From Cyathus striatus (lineage: Eukaryota; Basidiomycota; Agaricomycetes; Agaricales; Nidulariaceae): a stretch of 64,000 nt of DNA. This document shows positions 21,896-33,747 of this stretch, piece after piece. Each line of letters begins with the position of its first letter. Position 1 is the stretch's first letter. Both the position numbers and the translations under genes were made by a program. The notes beneath the pieces are model-generated. The model was given only the letters and a program-made list of their open reading frames with translations. It had not been told where the DNA came from and searched no databases. Location: NCBI GenBank assembly GCA_025738555.1, contig JAOVFP010000010.1, positions 3,607,501 through 3,671,500 of the forward strand, given 5' to 3'.

Positions 21896-23698
21896 TAGAA
21901 AAACAAGCCATTCTAAGCAAGCTTCCCATTGAACAGAAGTTTTCCCCCAGTCACTCAGCTTAATTTTGGCTCATTTTGATCTGATGCTGCATTAATGAGC
22001 TTCACATACTTGAAGTGAAGGGCATTGTGGTGTCAATGACACAGAGTGGTGAAGTTGAGGTAGGTGGGAGGGGAGACACAACACATGATGCCTATGACAT
22101 TGAGATGCCAGGCTCTGAGAGCTGGGCAACATCATGATTGTCTTGAGGGTGGGTGGCAGTGGGTGAGGTGAACATCAAAGTGGCTTTGACATTGACAATG
22201 TGAGCATTAAGAGAGATGGACATTGAAGTGTGTGGACTATGTAGTGAGAGACAAACATATCAATGCCAACTCCAAATCATCCAAATCAGATAGGGAGGAA
22301 ATAGAGTGGAGAGCAAAAGGAGGAACTGATAGACTACTACAGGCTTCCAGCTAATCAGATCCAAATCCCAACCATAATCCTAACAACACCTGTAGAGCAA
22401 GTAATTTGCTTGCATAAAACACACTGTGTGAATATAAAATAGTCCTCAAGTAATCCTACTTAAATACTTGTACCTACATTCTTTCAATTTGAGTTTGCTA
22501 CCCCTCACTTTAAATTTCTTTCACAACTTCACTTTGAGTGCAACACTGTGTGTTAAATGTGACACATCACACTCAGCACATGGTGTCACACTCAACACAT
22601 AATGCCATACTTGTAGAGTACAGGTAGAGTCCAGATCTGTAGGAAAACTATTAGTCATCACTCTGCAGCTGTTGGTTCAATTATGACTGAGGTCATTGTG
22701 AATTATATACATTTATTTGTATTACTAGTAAGCAACACTATAAAATACAACTGAAGCTCATTACTCTTGTATAAGCTTCACATGAACTTCACTGAGTGAC
22801 ATGAATGTCAGGTGAAATTTCATGTCATCTTCACATGAAATTTATGCAAAATTCACATGAAATTATTAGCAGTGTTCTCACTGAAATTCAGTAAAAATAA
22901 TGCAAAAGTTCACATGAAAGGGGGGGGGAAGCATAAAGAGCTCTATTATATGTCACTACCTAATATTTCTTTACAATATTTCTTTACAATTGAATTTTGC
23001 ATGAGATCTTAACTAAAATACTTCAATAACTTAATTTAAAAACAAAATATTAAGGACAAAGAAACTATTTTGTTTCCTATGAAAAAAGTTATATTATATG
23101 TCACTATCAACTGCAAGCCTGAAGAAGGTTTTGAATCTCTCTCTGCTAATTAAAAAGTTGTCTAGAGTAGCTTGAGAGAGGTGCAATAAGTACTAATTGA
23201 GAACAGCAGTACTGACCTGATTAAGAAACTCTTTGTAAGCATCATCAGTCTTCTCCAGAGCATCCAAAGATACTTTTTCTGCTCTGGCAGTTCAGAATCA
23301 GATACAGTCATAAGTCAAGTCTTAAGCAAGTTAAGCATTGATCTATACAATATACACATCAGATATAGTATTAAGTACTATACTCCTTCCACTATACTTG
23401 TCATTATATATAGCCTTTGCTGTATATAACCCTTCATACCTCTTGACACTCAGGTGTTGTAACACGAGTGAAGTCAGTTCTTGTTAGCACCTTAGATCAT
23501 CTTAATCTTAAATGACAATGTGGAGCCCACCATGAGGGAAATATTTTAGCAGAATATTCTCCTTGGCCCCATTATACATTCATAAATCATACAACAAACC
23601 TTATCTATATTAATCACCACTTCCAAACTATAAATAATTTCATTACCCTATAAATAACTTTACATAACTTCCCACACTATATATAAATACTATAAGTC
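21896..23698. other. AT-rich region without a recognised gene; probable 5' end of Ty3 element D
   Basis: Holds tandem acatgaa/tcacatg words (about 22780-22920) and a nine-G run near 22921. Near 23400-23520 a TATA-like tatatatag and the segment aaatgacaatgtggagcccacc suggest an LTR end followed by a TGG-initial primer-binding site for the gag at 23699. The LTR start could not be located. Confidence 0.4.
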
Positions 23699-24648
23699 AT
23701 GTCTAATAGCAAGTCCAAAGATAATGAAGGACAAACCAGTCATAAACATACCAAGAATGACATGCCATTCAGAAGAATGCAAGGTGCTCCTTGCACCTTT
23801 AAAAGCAAATACTCTGAAGTTGTATGCTTCATCAGAAATTATGATTGCCTACTAGATATGTACAATGTCACAGAAAAGGATAAATGTGAACTGATTAAAG
23901 AATATGTTTCACCTGCAGTGAAATGATTCATTGATACATTAAACCACATGAAAGATACAGCTTATAGTTGGAAAAAACTTCAAGAAGAGATTCTAAACTA
24001 CTATGATGCTGAAAGAGGCAAAGCAGCATACATGTCTAGGGGTTTAGTAACATTTGCTACCTATAGTAGTGATGAATTAATAATAACACTGGATGATTGG
24101 AAGAAATACTTTTGTGATTACAAGTCAATTGCAGGATATTTTAAGGACAAGAATCATATTACCTCAGATCAATATAATGGATATTTCTGGATGGGAATTC
24201 ATGACATGGCCAAGCCTTGGACTGTGTCAAAGATTACAGAAGCAGCAGAATCACACTTCAAGAGAGGTAAGTTTACTGATTTATTATTTTCAACTAACTG
24301 TACAGAAAGACAATGGAGAGATATCTCTTAGAATTCTGTCACTTATCTAATCTTTTATCTAATCAAATATCTTATCTATGTTATGTGACTACTCACATGA
24401 CTGAGTCATTAAGGAAATTAGAGATGGAATAAAGGAAGATCGACCAGAACCCAAAGAAAAGGTTGAGATTCCGGAAGACTACAAAAGGAGATCCCCATAT
24501 GGTTAATAATTGGATTAGATGTATGATGTTATATTTCTAGGAAAAGAATATCACAAATGATTGGAAAAAGATAACAATTGCTTTACCAAAAGTAAAGAAA
24601 GGAAAAGACAACAGAACCCAATGATGGGCAGACACATTTTTAGGAGAT

Positions 24649-25509
24649 TTGATCTTGTTTAACAAAGAACGAGCTCAATGGAAATTATTACATGACGGAA
24701 AAGAACCTACCCTTCAGGACACTCAGAAAGTCAACATTGCAACAACAGACACATCTCCAGCAATTATCCACAATGCATTCAAAACAGGTTGTCCATTTGC
24801 TAATTGGAATACCTTTGTTGAAAGACTCCAATTTTTCTTTATATCAACGGAAATACAGAATAACACGATTGAACAAATCAACAAGGTTGTACAAGGCAAT
24901 CGACCAGTTGAGGATTATATGATTGACTTTATGCAATGGATGAATTTATCCGGATTCGACAATATGGCACTGGTAGACAAATATTGATGCGGAATGCATT
25001 CTCTTCTGGCTAGAAGACTTATGGAAGTTGGTGGACTCAAAGTCACTGATAAACTTATAGATTGGGTTGATAAGGCTGCAGAATACGAGACAAATCGCCA
25101 AGAAGCCAACTTTGGACGCATTACGCAAAACCCTAAACCCCAGAACCAAAACACCGGACGTCCCACAAATTCCACTAACACCGCCGGAACTCAACCAAGA
25201 CATACCACACAACAAACCCCACCGAACCAATCAAACCTAACGGTATTACAAGGTGGTAACTGCATGGATCTCGACCAACTTAAAAAAGAAGGTCGTTGTT
25301 TTTATTGCAAGGAAAAAGGACATATGTCTAACACATGCCCTAAGAAATCACGCAGACCTTGTGTACAACGTAATGTAAATATGGACTCTCCTATACCAGT
25401 AGCTTCCACTAGTGGAATAGTAGAATTACTGGATGTAACTAAATTATCAGAAGAGCAACGTGCTCTACTTATTGCTCAATTGGGTTTTCCCCAAGGCCAG
25501 CAGAATTAA
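24649..25509 (+). pseudogene. Gag of element E with intact CCHC zinc knuckle
   Basis: One frame of about 286 codons, interrupted by TGA at 24985-24987. The capsid-like region includes CPFANWNTFVERLQFFF and NRPVEDYMIDFMQWM, then LLARRLMEVGG. An Asn/Gln/Thr/Pro-rich spacer follows, then the knuckle CFYCKEKGHMSNTC (C-x2-C-x4-H-x4-C) near 25300. It ends TAA at 25507-25509, and integrase sequence follows at once. It is the best-preserved part of the element and could in principle support packaging in trans if the TGA were absent. Confidence 0.8.
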
Positions 25510-25915
25510 CATTAAATCCGACAGACCAGTTGCAAAATTAGATGACAAACAATATGGACCCTTTAAAGTAATAAAGAAGGTTGGATTAGTCTCTTATGAA
25601 ATACAATTACCGAAAACTTGGAACCAAAAACATCCCGTGTTTAACATGCAACTACTTACGAAATATATACCTGCACAATACAAGTCACAACAAAAGCCAA
25701 AACCACCACCGGCTATTTTAATTGATGATCAGGAACAATACAAAGTAGAAATGATTTTAGCATAGAAAATAAATCAGAAGAAAGTTTTATATAAAATCAA
25801 ATGGAAAGGCTATTCTTACGATCATTGTACATGGGAACCAATCACGTCATTAACCAGATCTAAAAGTCTATTAAATAAATTCCATTGGGAAAATCCAGAA
25901 TGCCTAAATGTATAA
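25510..25915 (+). pseudogene. Integrase C-terminus and chromodomain remnant of element E
   Basis: The integrase tail (YGPFKVIKKVGLVSYEIQLP near 25555; HPVFNMQLL near 25635) leads through QYKVEMILA and a TAG (25762-25764) into a chromodomain (VLYKIKWKGYSYDHCTWEP near 25785-25845) and ends TAA at 25912-25914. Everything between Gag and this tail has been deleted. Confidence 0.82.
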
Positions 25916-25953
25916 ATATAATGGACTTATTTGTAAATTAATAACCATTAAAC

Positions 25954-26070
25954 ATGCTTTCCAACAACATTACTCTTTTGATTTACATTATTGTCATCTT
26001 CATTCTCTGCATGGCTGTATTCATACTCGGTCATTATATTCCTCAAATAATACTTCAAATTCAAGAATGA
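25954..26070 (+). CDS. Small hydrophobic ORF (38 aa, one predicted membrane segment) after the chromodomain
   Basis: ATG to TGA with a long hydrophobic stretch (TLLIYIIVIFILCMAVFILG), enough for a single transmembrane helix. It sits between pol and the polypurine tract, where retroelements with an envelope-like gene carry it. After the TGA the frame continues PQRPEESIEML, so it may be the remnant of a longer reading frame. There is no evidence that it is expressed. It could be coincidental AT-rich sequence. Confidence 0.35.
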   Translation: MLSNNITLLIYIIVIFILCMAVFILGHYIPQIILQIQE

Positions 26071-26118
26071 CCCCAACGACCAGAAGAATCAATTGAAATG
26101 TTGTGAGGACACGACCTT

Positions 26119-26132
26119 TAAAGGGGGGGTAA
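26119..26132 (+). promoter_or_regulatory. Polypurine tract of element E
   Basis: aaaggggggg followed by taa, immediately upstream of the LTR TGTTAGG. Confidence 0.8.
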
Positions 26133-26503
26133 TGTTAGGATTCTGTCACTTATCTAATCTTTTATCTAATCAAATATTTTATCTATGTCATGTGACTAGT
26201 GACATACAATGCGAACACTATGCATATCAACATACATTACTCATCATAACTGTGAGCATGGTTGCACAGTTTGGCCATACATACAACATGAGTTTTTAAT
26301 GTAGAAGCACAGTTAACATGTGTTGTAGTGTAGTTTACTTACATGTGATATCCTCATGGACTCTTTCTATAAATACAGTTGTCTTTAGTTAGTATTCGGT
26401 ATTCTTGTACTAGTTTATTCCAAACTAGTAATAAGACTCATCTTTCTCTCACGTTCAAGTGTTTAAGTTCAGCTTCGAGTATTTTGCTTGTCTGTCACTA
26501 ATA
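26133..26503 (+). repeat. 3' LTR of element E (371 bp)
   Basis: Starts TGTTAGGATTCTGTCAC right after the polypurine tract and ends CACTAATA next to the ATATC duplicate. It contains tctataaatac near 26370, a plausible TATA box. The LTR start is shared in truncated form with 24326 and the arms at 19.1 and 20.9 kb. Confidence 0.8.
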
Positions 26504-26530
26504 ATATCAATCTTTCTAATTCTGAATTAT

Positions 26531-27367
26531 CCGATTATGACTCAGATTATGAATGGAAAAGAATTCAGAGAAAAATTAGGGGTCAAAGGTATAAGAAGAA
26601 TAGAAAGCATAAGAAAGATTAAGAAAGGAAAGATACTAAAAATCATACAGTATTTTTACCTGCACCAATTCCATTTGCACTAATTCCATCAGTTGTACCC
26701 AAACCTAGTGAGACAAATAATGGTGTAGCACATTACCAGGACAGTCCTGAAGAAATAGAAGAGGTAATTCACCAGTTAAATGCAATATCACTCAATGACA
26801 AGTGTTATGCAGGATTGTACTACAGAGTCTTGACATTAGACAAGACAGAATTTGCTGCAAAATGCATTCAAGAACCTCTTAAGAGTAACATAGTCCAAAG
26901 ATCATACAGAATTCCAGTAGAACAACCTTCAAAATCACCTGCTACCTTTTCAAACAATATAAATATGTCAAACCCATCCTTTCAATCTGAAATGTCAGCA
27001 GAATCTGGAATGTGTTATGGATGTGGGAAAAGGCTGAAATCTTGTAATCTTCTTCCTTTTAAGAACAGAATAAGAATCATCAGTCCTGCATAACACTTGT
27101 CATTGAGTGATATTGCATTTAACTGGTGAATTACCTCTTCTATTTCTTCAGGACTGTCCTGGTAATGTACTACACCATTATTTGTCTCACTAGGTTTGGG
27201 TACAACTGATGGAATTAGTGCAAATGGAATTGGTGCAGGTAAAAATACTGTATGATTTTTAGTATCTTTCCTTTCTTAATCTTTCTTATGCTTTCTATTC
27301 TTCTTATACCTTTGACCCCTAATTTTTCTCTGAATTCTTTTCCATTCATAATCTGAGTCATAATCGG
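26531..27367. repeat. Palindromic gag duplication: 284-bp arms with 269-bp spacer
   Basis: 26531-26814 and 27084-27367 are reverse complements with very few differences. The left arm is the C-terminal gag of element D on plus; the right arm is the same coding segment on minus, continuing outward to about 27557 (ADICYQLSNLKSDYDSDYEWK). Near-identity implies a recent inverted duplication or joining of two close copies head to head. Confidence 0.88.
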
Positions 27368-27659
27368 ATTTCAAATTAGACAATTGATAGCAGATATCTG
27401 CCAACATGTTATTCCTGCTCCAGTTCCTGTTCCTGTCCCCCCTTTTCAAGCTAATCCTCCCCCTGTTCTGGCTCTTCTTCTGCCATTCCAAGTAAATTGA
27501 CAAGATACTCCAAATGCTCAAGAAAATGCTCTTATTCCTATTTAATCCTGTGGCCAAGAGGTCAACTTGGTTAGGAGGTTGGCATTGTCAAGCTGAGGTG
27601 GATGATGATGATGATCTGCCTAACAGGAAACCAGGAGAGGAGGAGGCATGTTTCATATG

Positions 27660-30224
27660 CTGAGCATTTTCACTACCACATCCATCTATGTGCTGGGCAG
27701 AATCTTCATCAATTCAGAACAAATAAGCTTTTTTAGAAGTATACAGTAGATTCATGGGCATATCTTGAGCAGTCTCTTAAGATGAGATTTGTGCTGATAC
27801 ATATCAGCGATTGGATGATGCCATTTCAGCAAATTTTAATATGCAAGGGAATAAACTTGGGAAAAGGATCATTGTTCCCTCCAGTTTTGCTGGAAGTACC
27901 CAATACATGCTTCAGAACTGTCAGGGTGCACTGGCTGTCAATCACCACTTTAACTTTGTGGACCTCTTCCTCACAGTGACCATGAATTCCCATCATTCAG
28001 ATGTGAAGAGTGCCCTCCCTGAAGAGATGGAAGCTCATGATCAGCCAGACATTGTGGTTCGTGTTTTTTGTCAAATTCAGCTGCAGATCATCTGTGACAT
28101 CTACAAGGAGGGTATCTTTGGGCACTGTGTTGCACATGTTCATACCATTGAATTCCAGAAGTGTGGACTGCCTCACATGCATCTGATTGTTTTTCTGACT
28201 CCAGATGATAAATTGCACACACCAGAGGACATTGACAGCATGATAAATGCTGAGCTTCCTGATCCCAACACCGAACCTGAGCTGTACAATTTGACTCTGA
28301 GAACAATGATTCACAAACCCTGTGGTCCTGGCAGCAGTCAGTCATGCATGGAAGGTGACAAGTGCTCAAAGAGATTTCCAAAGCCTTATTGCAATGAGAT
28401 CTCTATAACTGATGATTCTTATTCTGTTCTTAAAAGGAAGAAGATTACAAGATTTCAGCCCACCACCAGTGATGGCACTCTAGTGAATAACTGCTGGGTT
28501 GTCCTATACAATTGATATCTCTCATGGAAGTATCGATGCCACATTAATGTTGAATGCATTGCCTCCATCAAGACAATCAAGTACATTTACAAATACATTT
28601 ACAAAGGCCATGATCATGCTACAGTGGAGATTTTAAGAAATCCAAATGAGGCCAATATCTATATGGATGCATGCTATGTCTCTGCCTGTGAGTCTGTGTG
28701 GCGATTATTTGCAATGAAATTACACAATGAGGTCCTAAATGTTGTTCAGCTGGCCATTCATCTTCCAAATGAGCAGTCTGTTATATTTGATCAGAATACT
28801 GAATATTTGCAAGAGGTGGTGGACTGTGCTTCAACCAGAGATTCCACTCTTACAGCTTACTTTAAGGCCAATATTGAACACCCAAAAGCATGTGAGGTTC
28901 TGTATCAGGATATACCCAATACCTTTGTATGGAATAAAAATGAGTACAAGTGGACTGTTCAGCAGTGGGGATTTGCCATTGGGCAGACATATTTTGTCCA
29001 TCTAAATGCTGGAGAGCGATTCTACCTGTACACATTGCTCACTGTGGTAAAAGGGGCAAGATCATTTGCTGAGTTGTGCACTGTTAATGGAGTGGAGTAC
29101 TCTACTTTCCAAGAGGCATGTGTGGCCAAAGGTCTTCTGCAGAATGATAGTGAATGGCGAGAGTGTTTGCAAGATGCAGCTCAAATGAAGACAGGATATC
29201 AGCTGCACAGCCTGTTTACCATGATCCTTCAAGACTGTGCACCTGTGGATTATGTGGGTCTCTGGAATGAATTTAAGAATCACATCTGTGATGACCTGGG
29301 ATATATCATTTGAACTTGATTTGATATTGCAGAGCCTATAGAGAATCAAATCCATGATTATAGTCTGTATCTGATTGATCAAATTCTAACAAGTTCTGGC
29401 CAGTCTCTATCATTATGGAATTGTCTGCCACAACTCACAGAAAACTGGTGTGAACAGGAGCAGCGAGCCAACAACAGGAGGATTGACCAGGACAACAATC
29501 CCTTGATTGCACTATACAGTGCATATGACATGGTGCAACAGCATGCTTTAGCTCAGGAGCGACTGCCAACTTTGAATGAGGAGCAGCATGCAGCCTTTGA
29601 TCAGATAGTGCAGGCCATTGAATTGAAAACTGGGGAGCTCTTCTTTTTGCATGGTTCAGGAGAAACAGGAAAGACCTATGTGTACAACACACTATGCTAT
29701 CACATTTGGGGGGAGAGAAAGTTAGTGATTGTTGTTGCATCATCAGAGATTGATGCTCTTCTGATTGTTGGAGGGAGAACTGCTCACTCTGTATTCAAGA
29801 TTCCAATTGACATCAATGAGACATCAATGTGCAATATTGCATGGGGGTCTGATCTTTCTGGGCTGATTGAGAAGGCAGATGTTGTGATTTGGGATGAGGC
29901 ACCAATGCAGCACTGACATATCCATGAGGCAGTGAGCCACACTTTCAAAGACCTTCATCATGATGAGCAACCATTTGGAGGATGCACTGTGGTGTTTGGG
30001 AGTGACTGGCAGCAAATTCTTTCTGTGGTGGTGCAAGGGAGCCAACCTCAAATTGTATCAGCATGCCTTCAGAGATCTGATATTTGGGCAGATATTTCAG
30101 TAATTCACTTGCAACTGAATGTGGACAACCCATTTGAATGAGATTTTGCTTAGTGGCAGCTGAATATTGGATATGGGGAGCACATAATTAATAATGATAT
30201 TCAGATACCAAACCACTGGAGTCC
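27660..30224 (+). pseudogene. Helitron Rep/helicase gene, decayed and 3'-truncated
   Basis: Helitron_like_N region from about 27670 (KYTVDSWAYLEQSL), frameshifted near 27780, then one continuous frame to 30224. The HUH nuclease core shows GLPHMHLIVF near 28165. The tyrosine region is KYIYKYIYKGHD near 28580, with two Tyr as in rolling-circle Reps. A Pif1-type helicase follows: LNEEQHAAFDQI near 29575, Walker A GSGETGKT near 29657 (a Pro-to-Ser and Gly-to-Glu variant of GPGGTGKT), Walker B VVIWDEAP near 29885. In-frame stops: TGA at 28513, 29311, 29317, 29914 and about 30139, and a TAG near 30150; family context suggests Arg or Gln codons at most of them. The sequence stops matching after IPNHW, so the C-terminal third of the helicase and the 3' hairpin end are missing. 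Confidence 0.88.
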
Positions 30225-30889
30225 CTTATTTCAACTATCTACCCTGAACTGTTATGATTTTCTTTCTTCTTTCTATTTACATATGATTTCTTTACATCTC
30301 TTTGACTTGTTTGGTATCATCTTTGATGTTACTTTACTTTACTTAGTTCACCTTTCTTTCTTCTTACTGTGCCGCAGCACTGTGCAGTCAATGCACAGCA
30401 TCATGACTTATTTAGTTACATTCTTACTTATTATTAGTATGAACTTGTTTGTATTTAAATAGTAATAGCTTAGGCTGTAGAGCTCAAGCTTCAACTTAAA
30501 TAAACTAGCTTTACTTTAATTCATTCACTTCACTTGTATTTAAGTCTAATCAACTTAAGAGCTTGTGAATAGAGACTCAAACTCGATACTGATTAAACTT
30601 GTTCTTTGAACTCATAAATCATGTAACTATCAGACTTGTATGATAAATGTTCCAACCAGAACTTTATCATAACAAAAGCTGAAGCTTGCCTACTGATTAA
30701 ACTTGTTCTTTGAGTTCATAAATTATGTGACTATCAGATTTGTACAATAAACATCCCAACCAGAACTTTATCATAACATGGACTTGATTCAGCTGATGGA
30801 AATACAGATAAGTACTATGCTGAAAGAACAATTCTTTTGCCTCTTCTACTACATCTTCCAATGCTTCTACAACAGACTATCATCATATT
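30225..30889. repeat. AT-rich region with an 87-bp direct repeat
   Basis: About 30587-30672 and 30691-30778 are similar direct repeats (tactgattaaacttgttctttga ... ccaaccagaactttatcataaca) at a period of 104 bp. Nothing else is recognised. It may be what remains of an LTR or another element bordering the Helitron truncation. Confidence 0.6.
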
Positions 30890-31660
30890 CAAAATCTTCA
30901 CTAATAATACTAAAGCTTTGGCTGTTCTGTCTCAGACTTCACAAACTTTGTCCATGAAATTACAGTATTACATGGAGCACATATTGTTTCTACACAATAA
31001 TAGCAAGAGGCACTAAAATAATGAGATTTCTTCAAAATATTGTTATCTGACTCATCATGAGGCTGCTGAACACATCTTCCTCAGTTTTTATTCCAAGGTG
31101 GATTTTCAGCTGGTTTGCAAAGCATTCTTCATGCACCATTTAAATCATCCAAACTATGTTCTAAATTATATTTATGCCACATTTCCTGGTGCTTATTGCA
31201 AGCTTGTGTATTATTTATCTTTTGATTTTGACAGTCATGAACATGACATCTTGCTCCAAATTCTTGATTGTGAACATCACAAAATACACCTCCTCTATGA
31301 TTTACAAGTGCATTGGAACAATTGTCATATGCACAGTGCTTAAAATATGTATTAGTATAATATTGTTTAGTTTTAGTTGTGCATTACCTGTGGTTTCATA
31401 ACAACCCCATCAATTACTACCATTTTAACTGTTGCACTCTCATCTGGTAGTGAGTTTTGAATTTCTCTATAAGACTGTGTACACTTTAAGCAGCTGTGAT
31501 CATGTGATGCATATATTTTTCCATTTTCACTCAACCTTGCAAATGCTTCTTCTGTTAATGCAGTAATTGAAAGTCCATCAAGACTAATAAAATTTATATC
31601 AGATTCTGCAGAAACCATGTGTATTGATTCATGTATACTGATGGCAGTTATTAACAAAAA
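30890..31660 (-). pseudogene. CxC5/CxC6 KDZ-associated transposase-like gene, fragment (copy C)
   Basis: Reads minus. HSCLKCTQSY and VVIDGVVM (31657-31375) are followed by a short intron (GTAATGC ... TTTAAG). Then comes HCAYDNCSNALVNHRGGVFC with ARCHVHDCQNQK (about 31340-31180) and, after stops, CVETICAPCNTVISWTKF near 30960. The order and motifs match the larger copies at 41.1-43.5 and 58.5-61.0 kb. The C-terminal part after the Cys cluster is missing; the N-terminus is cut near 31660. Confidence 0.72.
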
Positions 31661-32064
31661 AAAATAAGATCAATCTCACCTGTAAGAGTTTTGAACTTTG
31701 AACAGATGGTGGTTCTGGCTGTAGGTTCAGTTTCATACAGAGCAGCAGACTTGAAGTGAAAGATGACTTTAGAGGTAAAAGACATGTTGGACATAATAAA
31801 CCTATAGACAGATTGTGTAATTGATAATATTAAAAATATGGTATTTCACTTAAAACATTCTATTTATACCTAACAGAATTAGTGAGCCCAAAGGCACTGG
31901 GTTTAACTTTGATATTATGTAATGGTTATGGTCTTACAGCACTTAGTACTGAGTTTAGCATCTGCTTCAACAGTTGTGCTATAAGCACAAATCCAAATAA
32001 TAATATTAATCATAGCTTTGAGATAAACAACAATCCTAATGTTGCTCAAAAATAACTGAATATA

Positions 32065-32484
32065 TTGCAATTAATTTTTCAAAGAGAAATAATAACAATA
32101 CTTTGCAAGAAAACTATATTAAATTACCTTACAAATTTGCATGAGTCATCTCTTCCTTCACACTCTCAAAAAATCACTGTTGTCAAAAAAATTATAAAAG
32201 AAATTATTAAATGTTTAGAGCTCCAATTGGTATTTTCTTTTGGTTCTTCTTTATTTTGGCCTTCTTCCAGTCCAGACATGAACATTATGGGACATGTTTA
32301 GGATCAATTGGATACACTTGTACATGCTTGCAACCCTCTCTTATACAATAAAGAAAAGTTGTGAATTGCTTTTCAGAAGGAATGGGCCAATTTTATAAAG
32401 GCCATGTTTGACATCTTATACCAGAGCATGCCTTACTGCATTGTCACATTAGTGAAGGCCTGAGGGGTTAATACTAAATACTAA
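32065..32484 (+). pseudogene. Tc1/mariner transposase C-terminal fragment
   Basis: WPSSSPDMN (32257 onward) is the DDE_3 signature around the last part of the Tc1 catalytic domain. It is followed by DQLDTLVHACNPLLYNKEKLW, EEWANF-like sequence and SMPYCIVTLVKA. A TAG (about 32299-32301) replaces the expected Trp, a TGA is at 32461-32463, and the terminal TAA is at 32482-32484. Upstream sequence (VKKIIKEIIKCLELQLV) fits the segment before it. The rest of the transposase and its inverted repeats are not visible. Confidence 0.75.
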
Positions 32485-33738
32485 AATTTCAGGATGCACA
32501 GATTTTTGTGGAAGGAATGTGACATTTATTTTTCTGAAATTTAGATATGATTATATGTATTCACTATTTTAGCTTTCTATTGATGTATAGTACATGTATT
32601 TACAATGTATTCTAGGGTATAAATCCTCATGCAGAGCTGGAGCAATATCTCACTACTGATACTAAATAAGAGAAAAAGGTAACAGATATTGTGCATTGAT
32701 AAGGAATGAGTATATTTATTCTATTTATTGATTATATATTTTAATGAATATGTCTAGCATCAAAGTGATTCAACATATCTGATAATGAAATGAATAGCAT
32801 GTAATTACTTGCCACATTCAAGGCTGTGCTACACCTTCTGAAAGAGCATTCAGCAGTGGTGGAATTACTGATACAGCATGGTGAAACTGGTATCCTTTTC
32901 TTGAACTACATTAGTCTAGTTAATACACTATACATTAACTTTCAACTTGTTACTTTTCATATGTAATCATGCTCTCATAAATGTATAAATACCTTTGTGT
33001 CTTATAAGATTTCTCATCAATTTTTATCTGCTCCAGATTGAAATATATTAGTGATTTCAATATTTTTTTTATGCATTGTCATTATTATGGCTCTTGCAGT
33101 TTGTACTATAGGAAGAGCCTTACACATTTGATAGCTCTTTCCAATTAGTTATTGTATCTGTATTTCATTTTTTTTGTTCATCTTTATACAAACATTGATT
33201 TATATACAATTACCTTCAAACAGAAGATAATGGACAACTATGCACCTTGATGGAAATTATTCTAAGAAATTCTGATTGTTCTGAATGTAGTTCTAATACT
33301 GATATTTCTCTTACAAACCTGTGAGTTTAATCTGATTATTTACTATTTGCAGTTTGGTATTTTTAATATGAACTATTTAAACACAGTTTTAATATTCCAT
33401 TGAGATTCGTGTGTTATGATGGTAGATGTTATAAATATAAAGCTTGCTGTATATTATTATTTCTTGTTACTCAACTTTTCTGAATTTACTTATTACAGGT
33501 GCTTCTCAATTCTGTAGTACAGCTTTCTTTGAACCTGACAATACACATGTTCAAGTTACATGTCAGGAAAATGCTGTATATTATTTTGTTTACTCATATC
33601 CTTCAATCTAATTTATTTTTATTTTACAGTTTAATATTGAAATTTTCTTTTGTTCTCTAAAATATAGCAAAAAGCTTGACTCTAAAACTAAGTCTGAACC
33701 TGATGAAGATTATAGTTTAGATCCAAAGTATAAAGATG
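32485..33738. other. AT-rich sequence with no recognised gene
   Basis: Scattered short T- and A-runs and no persistent open frame. A segment near 33670-33738 (CTGAACCTGATGAAGATTATAG) is weakly open and is the target into which the 33.7-39.3 kb transposon inserted. Confidence 0.5.
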
Positions 33739-33747
33739 GTTCTAGTG

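Larger units (their letters stand above)
24326..26503 (+). mobile_element. Nested deletion-derivative Ty3 LTR element E (2,178 bp) with 5-bp target duplication
   Basis: Flanked by ATATC on both sides (24321-24325 and 26504-26508). It contains the first about 70 bp of a 5' LTR (24326-24397), then gag, then only the integrase C-terminus and chromodomain, a small hydrophobic ORF, a polypurine tract and a full 3' LTR (26133-26503). Protease, RT, RNase H and most of integrase are missing. The 5' LTR is cut short and fused directly to internal sequence. The LTR ends are TCTTAGAATTCTG (5' copy, probably once TGTTAG) and CACTAATA (probably once CACTAACA). Confidence 0.85.
23699..27090 (+). pseudogene. 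Gag of Ty3 element D, split by a nested LTR element
   Basis: The N-terminal part is 23699-24325, with a TGA at 23924-23926. The frame resumes after the nested insertion at 26509: excising 24326-26503 plus one ATATC duplicate joins QWRDI to NLSNSELSDYD in frame. The N-terminus carries MPFRRMQGAPCTFKSKYSEV, typical of fungal gypsy Gag; the middle is a capsid-like helical region. The C-terminus has a degenerate zinc knuckle (CYGCGKRLKSC) near 27020. Stops near 26620 and 27090 show decay. No Pol follows; the sequence runs into an inverted partial gag copy. Confidence 0.75.

Noticed and set aside
22921..22929. Telomere-like or G-quadruplex array
   Set aside because: A single G-run (and another at 63963) without TTAGGG-type periodicity.
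33540..33747. Extension of the TIR transposon further left
   Set aside because: Inverted similarity stops sharply at CAGACTCC, next to the perfect 9-bp duplicate, which fixes the boundary.
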